64,000 nt of DNA, taken from NCBI RefSeq assembly GCF_011068285.1, contig NZ_CP049616.1, forward strand, positions 2,150,501 through 2,214,500, read 5' to 3'. The position numbers were made by a program, and so were the translations under genes. Positions 27,115 through 35,244 of this stretch are shown one piece after another (within the stretch, counting starts at the first letter, position 1; every line of letters starts with the position of its first letter). Origin of the DNA: Flagellimonas oceani (GTDB lineage Bacteria; Bacteroidota; Bacteroidia; Flavobacteriales; Flavobacteriaceae). The notes below the pieces were generated by a model, which saw only the letters and a list, made by a program, of their open reading frames with translations, searched no databases and was not told the DNA's origin.

Positions 27115-27462
27115 TCAGTCCTCTTCTTCGGCTCTCTTTTCTTCCCTATAAAATAGGTTCAAATGGTCCATCAAAGCTTCTTCCCCGACTGGCATTAAAC
27201 GGTTGGCAATGGTCATCGCCTGATGGATGAATTCCTCTTCGTTCCTATCCATAATATCATCCGAACCAAGATCAGGATTTATTGCCCTCATGGAAAGGTA
27301 TAGCAATGCTCGAACGGTCAACAATAGATCGGCATGACCGTCAAGGTAAAAGAACGTGGGTTGGAACTTGTCCTTTAACCATGGATGGGGAACCAAGGTA
27401 GGGGAATGGTCGTTTGAGTGAAGTCTCAAATCCTTTATTAGTTTTTCTTCGTTTGGGTTCAT
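27115..27462 (-). CDS. Small helical protein, second stand-alone copy of the repeat domain
   Basis: A 115-residue protein. Residues about 35-105 repeat the domain of its neighbours: FYLDGHADLLLTVRALLYLS, then EEFIHQAMTIANRLMPVGEE and LMDHLNLFYRE. The tail is highly acidic (EEKRAEEED). It begins 4 nt after the stop of the preceding copy. This is the most diverged of the four copies and lacks the Val-Cys pair seen in the other three. Function unknown. Confidence 0.68.
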   Translation of the reverse strand: MNPNEEKLIKDLRLHSNDHSPTLVPHPWLKDKFQPTFFYLDGHADLLLTVRALLYLSMRAINPDLGSDDIMDRNEEEFIHQAMTIANRLMPVGEEALMDHLNLFYREEKRAEEED

Positions 27463-27466
27463 GGAT

Positions 27467-27817
27467 TCATTTTTTGTTTTCCAGTTTCGATAGTTTTTCG
27501 TCCAGTTTGTCCATGAAATACATTTGGCTATCTGGAAGAATGCTTAATACCAGTTCCAATACTTGCGTGACACTATCCTCTTTGGATGCATTTTTATTGT
27601 CAGGGGATAATATCATTCCCTCTCCACCAAGAGCAAAAACACAGACCTCCAAAAGACTTATGATTTGCATTAAAAGGTGGTTATTGTCCCTTACCTCAAA
27701 GGACACATAGTTGCCCTTTGAATCTATTGACTTTTTGTTTCCCAATAATCCCGAAAGATTGTTCCTCAACTGTTGAATCTCTTCCAAGGTATTCAGCTTT
27801 TTATTCTTCTTCTTCAT
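27467..27817 (-). CDS. Small helical protein, first stand-alone copy of the repeat domain
   Basis: A 116-residue protein. The domain runs from about 45 to 112: NNHLLMQIISLLEVCVFALG, then TQVLELVLSILPDSQMYFMD, then KLDEKLSKL. Its start overlaps the end of the HEPN gene by 17 nt, so translation is coupled. The head is very basic. It is not recognisable as an antitoxin by sequence, but a small protein right after a HEPN gene is a common toxin-antitoxin arrangement. Confidence 0.68.
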   Translation of the reverse strand: MKKKNKKLNTLEEIQQLRNNLSGLLGNKKSIDSKGNYVSFEVRDNNHLLMQIISLLEVCVFALGGEGMILSPDNKNASKEDSVTQVLELVLSILPDSQMYFMDKLDEKLSKLENKK

Positions 27818-29027
27818 AGTATGCTATTTTGGATTCATGATTGTATTTCGGTTCAGAAAGCAGTTTGCTGATCTTATCAAGAAATCTCATCTCATCATGG
27901 GGTATCATATCCAATACATATCCAAGCACTTCACGTATATTGTGGTCCGGTTCTGGAACCACCCGATTTGATAACATATCCGATTCCATTGCCGTTATAC
28001 ATACTTTTATCAAATTGGAAATCATGAATGAAGAGTCCAAATAACCCTCTGTGGTGATGTCTATGGTCTTGTGTCCGTTAAAGGACATCAAAGTGATAAA
28101 GTGTTCTTCCTCCCAATCTTTCAGTTTTCCCCATAGGGATTCTTCAGGTTCATCCCCATTATTATAGGCTTCAATTTGGGCTTCATCGGTGGAATCCTCC
28201 TCGCCCTCAATCCTATGCTTACAATGGGCATAGTGCCTCCTATAAACGGCTTGCACCTTTTCAATAAATTCCCTAAGTTCGGATTGGATGGTCTGGGCCT
28301 GGGTTTTGTCTATTTCAAATTCATTGCCATAACGTGCCACGCTATAGGCGTGTTCCAGCAACAGCAGCAGTTCGTTGTTGTCCAATTCCGAGGTTTTTGA
28401 AAACGGAATAATCGTTGGAAAGTAATGTTTGCAATAGTTGATATGGCTGATGATGCTATGCGTAACCTTGCTCCTTCCAATGCACATCTGTTCGATGAAG
28501 CGGAAAGCTAGCTCAAAGGCTTGGTGCATGTTGAAGGTGGCAATGGCATAGTCCCCTTCCTTTATCAATATGTCCGCAGTATTGGCAAATGTCGTGACCT
28601 TGTTCATTTCCGAATCACAATTGCGGATGGTCCTTTTAATGATATTGGTCAGGGTCATTTCTGGATAGTCCAAGAGGTTTGCACCCTCTATACGGGCATA
28701 AACCGTATCGCCAAGACAACAGTGTTCCAAGAAGTAAAGCGACCCACGCGAAAGACCTATCTCGGATTGTTCCTCGGTATAAATCCTTATCCTGAAATCA
28801 GGATGTTCTTTCCCTAGCTTTGACACCAATGTCATTATCTCCTTAGGAATGGGGTCGTTATCGACATCTGTAAAGAGGGTGAGGATATGATAAGTAGTAT
28901 CTCCCTCTATTTGTTTTCGTGAAAGAAAGATAGCATCGATGGTAATCACATTCAGGATGCTGTCAATCAATTTGGAGAGTTCCTCAGCTCTTTCAAAGTT
29001 TTCCGGTATGTTTGTGCAGTTCTTCAT
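27801..29027 (-). CDS. HEPN domain protein with degenerate NTase-like head and repeat-domain tail
   Basis: About 408 residues from the ATG at 29027; the in-frame TTG at 29051 lacks a ribosome-binding site. Residues about 15-130 look like a degenerate nucleotidyltransferase fold, with no GS...DxD motif. Residues about 140-275 form a HEPN domain: FANTADILIKEGDYAIATFN, then HQAFELAFRFIEQ and the R-x4-H motif RSKVTH (R185, H190), the signature of HEPN RNases. A charged linker follows. Residues about 335-400 (YLDSSFMISNLIKVCITAME ... LDMIPHDEMRFLDKISKLL) are the domain repeated by the three downstream genes. It lies head-to-head with an XRE regulator. Confidence 0.75.
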   Translation of the reverse strand: MKNCTNIPENFERAEELSKLIDSILNVITIDAIFLSRKQIEGDTTYHILTLFTDVDNDPIPKEIMTLVSKLGKEHPDFRIRIYTEEQSEIGLSRGSLYFLEHCCLGDTVYARIEGANLLDYPEMTLTNIIKRTIRNCDSEMNKVTTFANTADILIKEGDYAIATFNMHQAFELAFRFIEQMCIGRSKVTHSIISHINYCKHYFPTIIPFSKTSELDNNELLLLLEHAYSVARYGNEFEIDKTQAQTIQSELREFIEKVQAVYRRHYAHCKHRIEGEEDSTDEAQIEAYNNGDEPEESLWGKLKDWEEEHFITLMSFNGHKTIDITTEGYLDSSFMISNLIKVCITAMESDMLSNRVVPEPDHNIREVLGYVLDMIPHDEMRFLDKISKLLSEPKYNHESKIAYYEEEE

Positions 29028-29080
29028 GGGTTCGTGATTTATAAGGTTCAAGAATCTCCGACCATATTAAGGCCACATTC

Positions 29081-29150
29081 CCATGTACCCCACCATGTAC
29101 ACTTGTACTTTATTGAAACTGTTTTGTATTTTACAATCGGATTATTGTAC
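29081..29150. promoter_or_regulatory. Repeated TGTAC boxes between the HEPN operon and the XRE gene
   Basis: CCATGTAC occurs at 29081-29088 and again at 29093-29100, a 12-bp period. ACTTGTAC follows at 29101-29108, making the palindrome GTAC-ACTT-GTAC with the second copy. A further TGTAC lies at 29146-29150. Such clustered sites in a divergent promoter region fit operators for the adjacent XRE regulator, which would control both itself and the HEPN operon. This is inference from spacing and symmetry. Confidence 0.45.
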
Positions 29151-29159
29151 GAAACACCC

Positions 29160-29167
29160 TATATTTG
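29160..29167 (+). promoter_or_regulatory. -7 box directly before the XRE gene
   Basis: TATATTTG matches TAnnTTTG and ends only 4 nt before the ATG at 29172. Transcription would start at or next to the start codon, so the mRNA would be leaderless or nearly so. No TTG lies at the proper upstream spacing. Confidence 0.35.
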
Positions 29168-29171
29168 AGAT

Positions 29172-29579
29172 ATGCAGACAAAGACCAAGAACAACCATAT
29201 AGGCAGAAAGATCAGTAGGATAAGGGAACTCCGTGGAATGAAACAGGAGACCTTGGCAGAAGAACTGGGCATCAGCCAACAGGCTGTTTCCAACATTGAG
29301 AACAGTGAAAAGGTGGACGATGCCAAGTTGGAAGAGATTGCCAAGGCTTTGGGAGTTACCAAAGAGGGAATCGAGAATTTCTCCGAAGAAGCTGTTTTTA
29401 ATATTATCAACAACACATATAACAATACAAGCAGCGACAATTCAACAATAATCGCCAGTTCTCTCAACTATCAACCAACCTTTAATACAATTGAAAAAGT
29501 TGTTGAGCTATATGAGCGTCTTGTTCAGGCTGAAAAAGACAAAGTTTCTTACTTGGAAAAGTTACTGAACAAGAAATAA
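29172..29579 (+). CDS. XRE family transcriptional regulator
   Basis: A 135-residue protein. The XRE helix-turn-helix lies at about residues 12-67 (RIRELRGMKQETLAEELG, then ISQQAVSNIENSEKVDDAK and LEEIAKALGVTKE). A Asn/Thr/Ser-rich linker follows, then a short coiled-coil tail (VVELYERLVQAEKDKVSYLE) likely for oligomerisation. Regulators of this layout are common on Bacteroidota mobile elements. It is divergent from the HEPN operon across about 145 bp containing repeated TGTAC boxes, so it probably represses that operon. Confidence 0.85.
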   Translation: MQTKTKNNHIGRKISRIRELRGMKQETLAEELGISQQAVSNIENSEKVDDAKLEEIAKALGVTKEGIENFSEEAVFNIINNTYNNTSSDNSTIIASSLNYQPTFNTIEKVVELYERLVQAEKDKVSYLEKLLNKK

Positions 29580-29628
29580 ACCAATCATCGAATTAAAACT
29601 TCCCGCAAAGCAACTTTCAAAACGGCGA

Positions 29629-29645
29629 GCGAAACCACGTTTCGC
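29629..29645. repeat. Perfect inverted repeat between XRE and bfmA
   Basis: GCGAAAC-CAC-GTTTCGC forms a 7-bp stem with a 3-base loop between two convergent genes. It may be a bidirectional terminator. As it is next to a mobilization gene, a transfer-origin element is another possibility. Confidence 0.4.
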
Positions 29646-29725
29646 GCTGCAAGCGTCCCAAAACTTACCAAACTAATACTACTGAGCGAGGCAAATTTTT
29701 CTTTTAATTTGGCACATACTTCATA

Positions 29726-30292
29726 TCAATAAAGAGAATCCAAAGGTCTGTTGGCTTCAAGTTTATATCTTTCCAACCTCCCTTCCGTTATTTCAAGCTT
29801 CAGATAGCTCTTCCCAAAACTGCCCTTGACCACTTTTACCTTATCGAGGATATCCTTTAAATCTGTTTGAAGTGAGGCTGCCTTTTCTTCCAAATGATCA
29901 TACTTGATCCTAGGAACCATTACCTCACCCTCGAACTTTGGATATGGCTTTGGGGGATTCTTCTCGATCATATCCTCAAGAAAATCATCCTCTTCCCCAT
30001 CATTGTCCAGTTCCTGATTGAACAAAGCCTGCATCATACCGATGGTTGGAAGTGTCTGGTTCTTTTCAATATCCCTGATAATGGCAATGACCGCATCCGT
30101 CCGTTTCCTGTTCTTGATGATCTCTTGACCTATGCTCTTTTCAAACCTTTCCGATGGCAAGAACCCATGCCACTCAAAAAAATCCATGACCATATCCAAG
30201 GTATGGGAATAACTCTTGCCTACTTTTTTGGAAAACACTTTAAATCTGGACAAAGTCCTTTTCTTTATCCTAACTGCTTTAAAATCGTCCAT
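29726..30292 (-). CDS. bfmA: BfmA/BtgA family mobilization protein
   Basis: A 188-residue protein of the BfmA/BtgA family, accessory DNA-binding proteins of mobilizable Bacteroidota elements that act with a relaxase at oriT. It starts DFKAVRIKKRTLSRFKVFSK, the basic N-terminus typical of the family, followed by the helix YSHTLDMVMDFFEWHGF and a helical Lys-rich C-terminus. No relaxase gene follows or precedes it, which is unusual because bfmA is normally paired. An IS110 element lies just upstream, so part of a mobilization module may have been lost. Confidence 0.8.
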   Translation of the reverse strand: MDDFKAVRIKKRTLSRFKVFSKKVGKSYSHTLDMVMDFFEWHGFLPSERFEKSIGQEIIKNRKRTDAVIAIIRDIEKNQTLPTIGMMQALFNQELDNDGEEDDFLEDMIEKNPPKPYPKFEGEVMVPRIKYDHLEEKAASLQTDLKDILDKVKVVKGSFGKSYLKLEITEGRLERYKLEANRPLDSLY

Positions 30293-30540
30293 ATTTCAAG
30301 TTTTAAGAGGTACAATTGTTACAATTCTTTTCAGTGATTCCAGGTACTTTCAACGTTTTTGCAACAATAAAAACGGTAATCCCTAAATTCAAAAATTCAT
30401 TGAAACCCTTATAAACAGGGCTTTTCCGAAGGAAAATGAATCAATAGCGTCGCTTTAGCGCGCTATCCTCTTGCTATTCCCTTAGTTTAGCGCTGGCCAT
30501 TTACATAGAGCTTTTCCTTTAAGATGATCGTTGCTCAAAT

Positions 30541-30735
30541 GACGGTCGTCTTTAACTCGGGAATACCCTCGGTGACCGTAAGTGGCCACCGACCGATAAA
30601 GGAGGATTAAGCGCAAGAAAAGTCCAGGACTTATGCTTTTCAAATCCTTTTATCGGTCATCTCTGAACGGCATCAGATGGAAATACAGGCTTCAAGGCCT
30701 ATTGTCCAGGGTTTCGATATGGTTCAGATATCATT
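30541..30735 (+). ncRNA. Candidate bridge-type RNA, unit A
   Basis: Unit A has an upstream stem ACGGTC ... GACCGT around a loop containing TCGGGAAT. A second stem follows, GACCGATAAA (30591-30600) with TTTATCGGTC (30649-30658). Inside it is the small hairpin AAGT-CCAGG-ACTT, and after it the hairpin around AGGCTTCAAGGCCT. Unit B repeats the same plan with different loop and stem bases. Position and strand, non-coding and just upstream of an IS110 transposase, are those of the bridge RNA known for IS110 elements such as IS621. The loops that would pair with target and donor were not assigned. Confidence 0.5.
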
Positions 30736-30771
30736 ACATCAACATCCCTATGTATAGGACCGGAACATATA

Positions 30772-30985
30772 TCGCCGTCCATTGAGAAGGAATCGGGTAT
30801 TGCCTACCTTGGAACCTCAATGATATTGGACGGCAACCAGACCGATAAAGACGTATTAATTGCTATTCAAAGTTCAGGACTTATAAGGTAGGATTAAATG
30901 CTTTATCGGTCATCTTCTGGGCCTGCATCATATGGAAATTCAGGCTTGAAGGCCTATTATCAGGGATTGGATAATCGTTCAGTTG
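30772..30985 (+). ncRNA. Candidate bridge-type RNA, unit B
   Basis: Unit B repeats the architecture of unit A about 240 bp further on. Its upstream stem is GCCGTCCA ... TGGACGGC around a loop containing TCGGGTAT. Then comes GACCGATAAAG (30840-30850) pairing with CTTTATCGGTC (30901-30911), the inner hairpin AAGT-TCAGG-ACTT, and the hairpin around AGGCTTGAAGGCCT. Stems are kept while bases change between units, which supports an RNA structure. It ends about 50 nt before the transposase ATG, the expected place for an IS110 bridge RNA. Confidence 0.55.
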
Positions 30986-31033
30986 TCGGTTGTGCCTAAT
31001 TCATGGATCTCTCATTTTTTAAACTTTTTTATC

Positions 31034-32029
31034 ATGGAAAAATCTGACTTCAAGTATTTTGTTGGCGTGGACATATCCAAAAAGTCCTTTGACATCGCCA
31101 TTATCGAAGGGGACGACACGGCCTCGTTCGTGTTCGACAATTCACAAAAGGGCACCAGAGCGTTCATAAGGCTGCTCAAGAACAGGGGCATACCCTTGGA
31201 AAGCACCCTGGTCTGTCTGGAACATACCGGGATATACGGCAGGCTGGTCATCGCAAGGCTGCTGGAAAAACAGGTCAATTTCTGCGTCGAGATGTCGTTG
31301 AGGATCACACGTAGCCTGGGGATACAACGCGGAAAGAACGATAGGCTGGACGCCATCCGGATCGCACGGTACGCCGCCAAGAACCACAACGAGATGGAAC
31401 TGTACAGACCGGTCCCGGAGATCCTGGAAAAGGTCAATGCCCTGCTCAAGGTAAGGGACCAACTGGTCAGGTTCAGGGCCGACCTGGGCAAACATCCCAA
31501 TGAACTCAAGACCTTTGACCCGGAACTTGGAAAACTGGTCCAAAGGCACATCAGGAAGACGACCAAGTGCCTCAACGACGAGATACGCCGCATGGAGGGC
31601 GAGATAGAGGCTCTTGTGCTCTCCGATGAAAGGCTGAACACCACGGTGCGACTGGCGACCTCCGTGACGGGGATAGGTATGTTCACGGCACTATACTTCA
31701 CCATCTTCACCAATTTTTTCACCAGGTACGAAACTCCCAAACAGCTTGCCTGCTACTGTGGTGTGGTGCCCTTCGAGCACACCTCCGGTTCCAGTATCCA
31801 GAAACGCTCCAGGGTGCACCATATGGCCAACAAGACGATGAAAAAACAGTTGCACATGTGCGCACTTGCCGCAGTCAGGCACGATCCGGAACTGAAGGCC
31901 TATTATGAAAGAAAGGCCGAGGAGGGAAAGAACAAAATGCTTGTCCTCAACAATGTCCGAAACAAGCTTGTCCTTAGGGTGTGTGCCGTGGTAAAACGGC
32001 AGAGGCCCTATCAAAAAAGTGTCGCTTGA
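31034..32029 (+). CDS. IS110-family transposase (DEDD recombinase)
   Basis: About 331 residues from the ATG at 31034 (MEKSDFKYFVGVDISKKSFD). The N-terminal DEDD RuvC-like domain shows the acids in VGVDIS, CLEHTGIYG and KNDRLDAIRIA. The C-terminal Transposase_20 domain has VTGIGMFTALYF and the serine-bearing SGSSIQKRSRVHHMANK, followed by the usual HDPELKAYYERK tail. The gene appears intact. IS110 enzymes act with a bridge RNA transcribed from the element's own non-coding end. Upstream in-frame codons to 30983 do not look coding. Confidence 0.93.
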   Translation: MEKSDFKYFVGVDISKKSFDIAIIEGDDTASFVFDNSQKGTRAFIRLLKNRGIPLESTLVCLEHTGIYGRLVIARLLEKQVNFCVEMSLRITRSLGIQRGKNDRLDAIRIARYAAKNHNEMELYRPVPEILEKVNALLKVRDQLVRFRADLGKHPNELKTFDPELGKLVQRHIRKTTKCLNDEIRRMEGEIEALVLSDERLNTTVRLATSVTGIGMFTALYFTIFTNFFTRYETPKQLACYCGVVPFEHTSGSSIQKRSRVHHMANKTMKKQLHMCALAAVRHDPELKAYYERKAEEGKNKMLVLNNVRNKLVLRVCAVVKRQRPYQKSVA

Positions 32030-32457
32030 TACCGATATCATCGAATTGTTCACTTTGTTCATTTTTGACTTGTTTTTGACATGGAAATCCTTCGTCCCGC
32101 AAGCGGGACCGAATAAATACAAGCTGATTTGAAAATCAGCTACCACTGTAATTCCATGTTGTTTGTACGGACTTTAGGAAAGTCAAATCAAATAATCAAT
32201 GCCGTACTATTTGTGTTCCAAGACACTTTATAAATATAATCAATTTTATATATTTCTTGATTATTCAATGCTATGAGGAACTATATGAAATGAGATTTGT
32301 TTGTCACGGTATTACTCTAGCACACCGAAATTTAGCCCGATTAAAAACGATAGCAAACAGCAAAAAGCTGGCCTTGTTAACGGTGTCCACTAAGTTGTTG
32401 AAATTGGCTTAAAAAGACGCATCATTTAACTCAGCTCTTTGCTATGCGTTCGATTTA
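32030..32457. other. Region after the IS110 transposase
   Basis: 428 bp with no gene I can support. It holds two strong hairpins, GTCCCGC-AA-GCGGGAC at 32094-32109 and AGCTGATTT/AAATCAGCT at 32122-32141. These may terminate the transposase message or mark the right end of the IS. The rest to 32457 is AT-rich and unrecognised. Confidence 0.55.
32094..32141. terminator. Double hairpin at the right side of the IS110 element
   Basis: A 7-bp GC-rich stem with a 2-base loop is followed 12 nt later by a 9-bp stem with a 2-base loop. They lie 65-112 nt after the transposase stop. No long T-run follows. Confidence 0.4.
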
Positions 32458-33747
32458 TTAATGCCTGTTGTCACAAAGTATGGGTATTGGTGGTTCGGTT
32501 TCATCCAAAACAGCAATGGAAGGACAACCAAAATTATGACCTAAAAAACCAAACATAATAACAGGTTTATTTATAAATAATTTTCCAGTCCACTGACTGT
32601 AATACTGCTCTTTTGAATCCTCTGTTATCAAAGGAATTAAATAAGTGCCTTCTGAATCTATTTGAACATTTTCATAAATAATATTCTTGGTTTTTGAATC
32701 AACGACTACAACATATCGATGTTTCATTTTTTCATCTTTAATCAAGTTTTGAATAAAATAATCGAGATTATTAGCTGAAAATATATAGGACTGACCAGCC
32801 TCGATGCCATTGAACCAACGTCTTCTGCTAACATCAATAATGTCAGTACTGAATTTTTTTGGAAAGTCACGGTCATCTATTCTTTTCCAAACTATGGATT
32901 CAAGCATACCTGTTTGAAAAGGATTTTTTTGGCCGATATATACGAAATTATCCGAATCTATAATTTTTCCATCTAAATCAAATCCAAATTCATAGGCATC
33001 TTCGAGATTGCTGTAATTATCTGAACCATATATATTGACACAGGCAATCGCGGGCAAATCCTTAATATTAAAACTTAAGATACTGTCATATTTAATTAGG
33101 TAGACAAATACTTTATCCGATTCGGATATTTTAAGTCCATTAATAAGTTTTTTTCTTTGATTTGGATTCAGTCTTATAGTGTCATTTTCTAAATCATTTT
33201 CTGTAAGTATTGATTCTTGGTTTCGTTTTCCATTTTCATCATAAAAATAGGTTTCTGATAGATTTAAAAAGGCAATTCTTGTTTTTCCATCTTTCTCTTT
33301 ATAAAAGGGGGAAGAAGAATACAATTTTATATCAGACTTAACAGAAGAATATGACAAGAAACCATTGAATACATAAACTGTATCTAAATCTTTCTCAACA
33401 CCTACCCATTCCCCTTTGATTACCCATTCTCCGTCTTTTATTTGGTCGGTAATATTGGTGTATTCAATAATTTTTAAATGAGTGTTCAATGGAAATTTAC
33501 CTAAAACATTTCCATTAGGTAAATCTCTATAATTAAGCCCAGACCTCGCAACTACATATTTTTGCTCGTAATGCTTGGGTGTATTTTTTCTTTTTTTCTT
33601 CTCAACTGAATCTTTTGGTTGTTCAATTAATACTTTTTGCTCCACTTGCTTTTCTGTTCCGCTCTTTTTTTGTCCACTTGACTTCTCTTTACAACTAAAA
33701 GTCAAAAGCAATATTGATAGAAGAAATAGTTGTAAATGATTTGTCAT
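32458..33747 (-). CDS. Lipoprotein with SH3-like domain
   Basis: About 429 residues from the ATG at 33747, with a lipoprotein signal (LFLLSILLLTFSCKEK). A Lys/Glu-rich linker follows, then a bacterial SH3-like segment at about 65-130 (YVVARSGLNYRDLPNGNVLG, then GEWVIKGEWVGV). The remaining 300 residues are unrecognised, with a Cys near the end. SH3b domains often bind peptidoglycan or proteins at the cell surface. The gene is isolated by more than 170 bp on each side. In-frame codons upstream of the chosen ATG would precede the signal peptide and are rejected. Confidence 0.65.
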   Translation of the reverse strand: MTNHLQLFLLSILLLTFSCKEKSSGQKKSGTEKQVEQKVLIEQPKDSVEKKKRKNTPKHYEQKYVVARSGLNYRDLPNGNVLGKFPLNTHLKIIEYTNITDQIKDGEWVIKGEWVGVEKDLDTVYVFNGFLSYSSVKSDIKLYSSSPFYKEKDGKTRIAFLNLSETYFYDENGKRNQESILTENDLENDTIRLNPNQRKKLINGLKISESDKVFVYLIKYDSILSFNIKDLPAIACVNIYGSDNYSNLEDAYEFGFDLDGKIIDSDNFVYIGQKNPFQTGMLESIVWKRIDDRDFPKKFSTDIIDVSRRRWFNGIEAGQSYIFSANNLDYFIQNLIKDEKMKHRYVVVVDSKTKNIIYENVQIDSEGTYLIPLITEDSKEQYYSQWTGKLFINKPVIMFGFLGHNFGCPSIAVLDETEPPIPILCDNRH

Positions 33748-33922
33748 ATTTATTTCGTTCGGTTTTTCAAAACGTTCTTGTGTATAATAAGATACGACCT
33801 TTCGGGACAAAAGTGTCCGCCAAGAGTAAAAGATAATCGAATGCAGAATTTTCCGGCAGGCAAATCCGACCGCAATTGATTATGCACGTTGTTTGTATAC
33901 ATATGTATTCTACATATTATTT

Positions 33923-34429
33923 TTAAGTATACATTTCAATATTTCGAAGTGAATCCTCAACATGCTTTTTATAATCGCTCATCGCGATTTTAGCACATTG
34001 TTGTATTTCAAGCTCGGTCAAAATCGAACTTTTAAGGATTTGATTTTTCGAATTCCAATGTGATCCATTTAGGTAATAATCGAAATATCGTTTAACCATA
34101 AATTCCTTTGCGTATTGATATATACTCGACCGAAGAATATTTTTTTCCTTAACTAAGTATTCGAATACTTTTATTTTATCTGATTTTGTTTGATAACACA
34201 TTTCCAAACCTTTCGCTATTTCAAATTCTAAATCTTGGTTCTTCTCCCGTTGAATTAATAGATCTAGACAAAATTTAGAAAGGTTTTCACTCGTATTTGG
34301 AAAGGCGATGATTAGTTCCACTAGGTCTTTGTTATTTAGACCTTTATAATATTCTTTTGTTTTTTTTGTCAACAAAATATCATGTCGTTGTTTAAAGGTG
34401 TCTCTCAGCTTTTTCAACATTCCAGTCAT
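33923..34429 (-). CDS. Hypothetical cytosolic helical protein
   Basis: A 168-residue, mostly helical protein with no signal peptide or membrane segment. Segments such as YYKGLNNKDLVELIIAFPNT and FEYLVKEKNILRSSIYQYAK resemble HEAT-like helical pairs, but the match is loose. It is AT-rich like the neighbouring genes and flanked by gaps of about 160 bp. No function can be proposed. Confidence 0.55.
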   Translation of the reverse strand: MTGMLKKLRDTFKQRHDILLTKKTKEYYKGLNNKDLVELIIAFPNTSENLSKFCLDLLIQREKNQDLEFEIAKGLEMCYQTKSDKIKVFEYLVKEKNILRSSIYQYAKEFMVKRYFDYYLNGSHWNSKNQILKSSILTELEIQQCAKIAMSDYKKHVEDSLRNIEMYT

Positions 34430-34588
34430 GGTTGTTTATGTAGGCCAGCGTATTTGTATATGATACGTTGTGGGTTTTGGTTAATTAATTTCGTTTAATC
34501 TTTTGTTTATTTTGCGCCGAGACTCTGTTTATAGCAACTGCGCCACAATGTTTAATATACTGTGTTGTGGTGTCGTTTTTTTTATTAT

Positions 34589-35134
34589 TTAGCTTTCAAT
34601 TGTTATTTTTTCTATTTCGCCTTTTTCGTTCAAAACCACTACTAAAATTTGGTCTGAATACTCATCAAAAACTTTATAGTCCAAAACGGCAAAAGAACTT
34701 GGTGAATCGGGATATATTCCAACCCTTTTAAGTTTAGTTGCGTTTAATAGTCGTAATTCTATTAGTAGACTTTGATCAGCGTCATTTAAATAATTATTTA
34801 ATTGTTGAAAGTCATATTCTTGGATGTAGAAATTAAAATAGTCTTGGACCATTCCATCTTCTGAGATGTAATTTCGAAATTTATTCTGATTTTGTTTATC
34901 GATAGATTCTAAACTTTCTAAAATACTCCGAACATTACTTAAAGTTTTGCGATTTATTTTATCAAGTTCAAAGTTTAGGTCAATTGATACATTATTGTTA
35001 TTAATCTTTATGTTTTCAATTTCATAGTCCCGAGCATTGGATAATGTAATTGTTCCGAAATATGGAAGTTCTTCGGTTTTGTTTTTACAACCAAAAAATG
35101 AGAACATAATTGCAATTATTAAAATTTGTTTCAA
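34589..35134 (-). CDS. Lipoprotein, hypothetical
   Basis: A 181-residue protein with a lipoprotein signal (ILIIAIMFSFFGCKNK). The mature part has alternating strands and helices (FGTITLSNARDYEIENIKIN; VRSILESLESIDKQNQNK). It ends in IEKITIES. No family recognised. It lies 110 bp upstream of the integrase's 3' end, on the same strand. Confidence 0.6.
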   Translation of the reverse strand: MKQILIIAIMFSFFGCKNKTEELPYFGTITLSNARDYEIENIKINNNNVSIDLNFELDKINRKTLSNVRSILESLESIDKQNQNKFRNYISEDGMVQDYFNFYIQEYDFQQLNNYLNDADQSLLIELRLLNATKLKRVGIYPDSPSSFAVLDYKVFDEYSDQILVVVLNEKGEIEKITIES

Positions 35135-35244
35135 AATGTCTGTCTTAAATGCACCACAACTAGGTTATATGGATGTAAAATACATTTATATACTCCTAAA
35201 ATGGAATAAAATCGATGAATTTGATTATTTCTTACTAAAAAGCT

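Larger units (their letters stand above)
30293..31033. other. Non-coding upstream region of the IS110 transposase
   Basis: About 740 bp with no supportable protein gene. From about 30541 to 30985 it holds two related structured units described separately. 30420-30540 contains GC-rich short inverted segments (around TAGCGTCGC and AGCGCGCT) of unknown role. The left boundary of the IS cannot be fixed because IS110 elements lack terminal inverted repeats. Confidence 0.6.
30541..32145 (+). mobile_element. IS110-family insertion sequence (limits approximate)
   Basis: The transposase gene 31034-32029 is preceded by the bridge-RNA-like units and followed by two strong hairpins (32094-32109 and 32122-32141). 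Ends are estimates, since IS110 elements have no terminal inverted repeats and make few or no target duplications. It sits inside the genomic island between bfmA and a lipoprotein gene. Confidence 0.55.

Noticed and set aside
31012..31740. 242-aa minus-strand frame inside the IS110 transposase
   Set aside because: It is the antisense shadow of a complete transposase with all catalytic acids.
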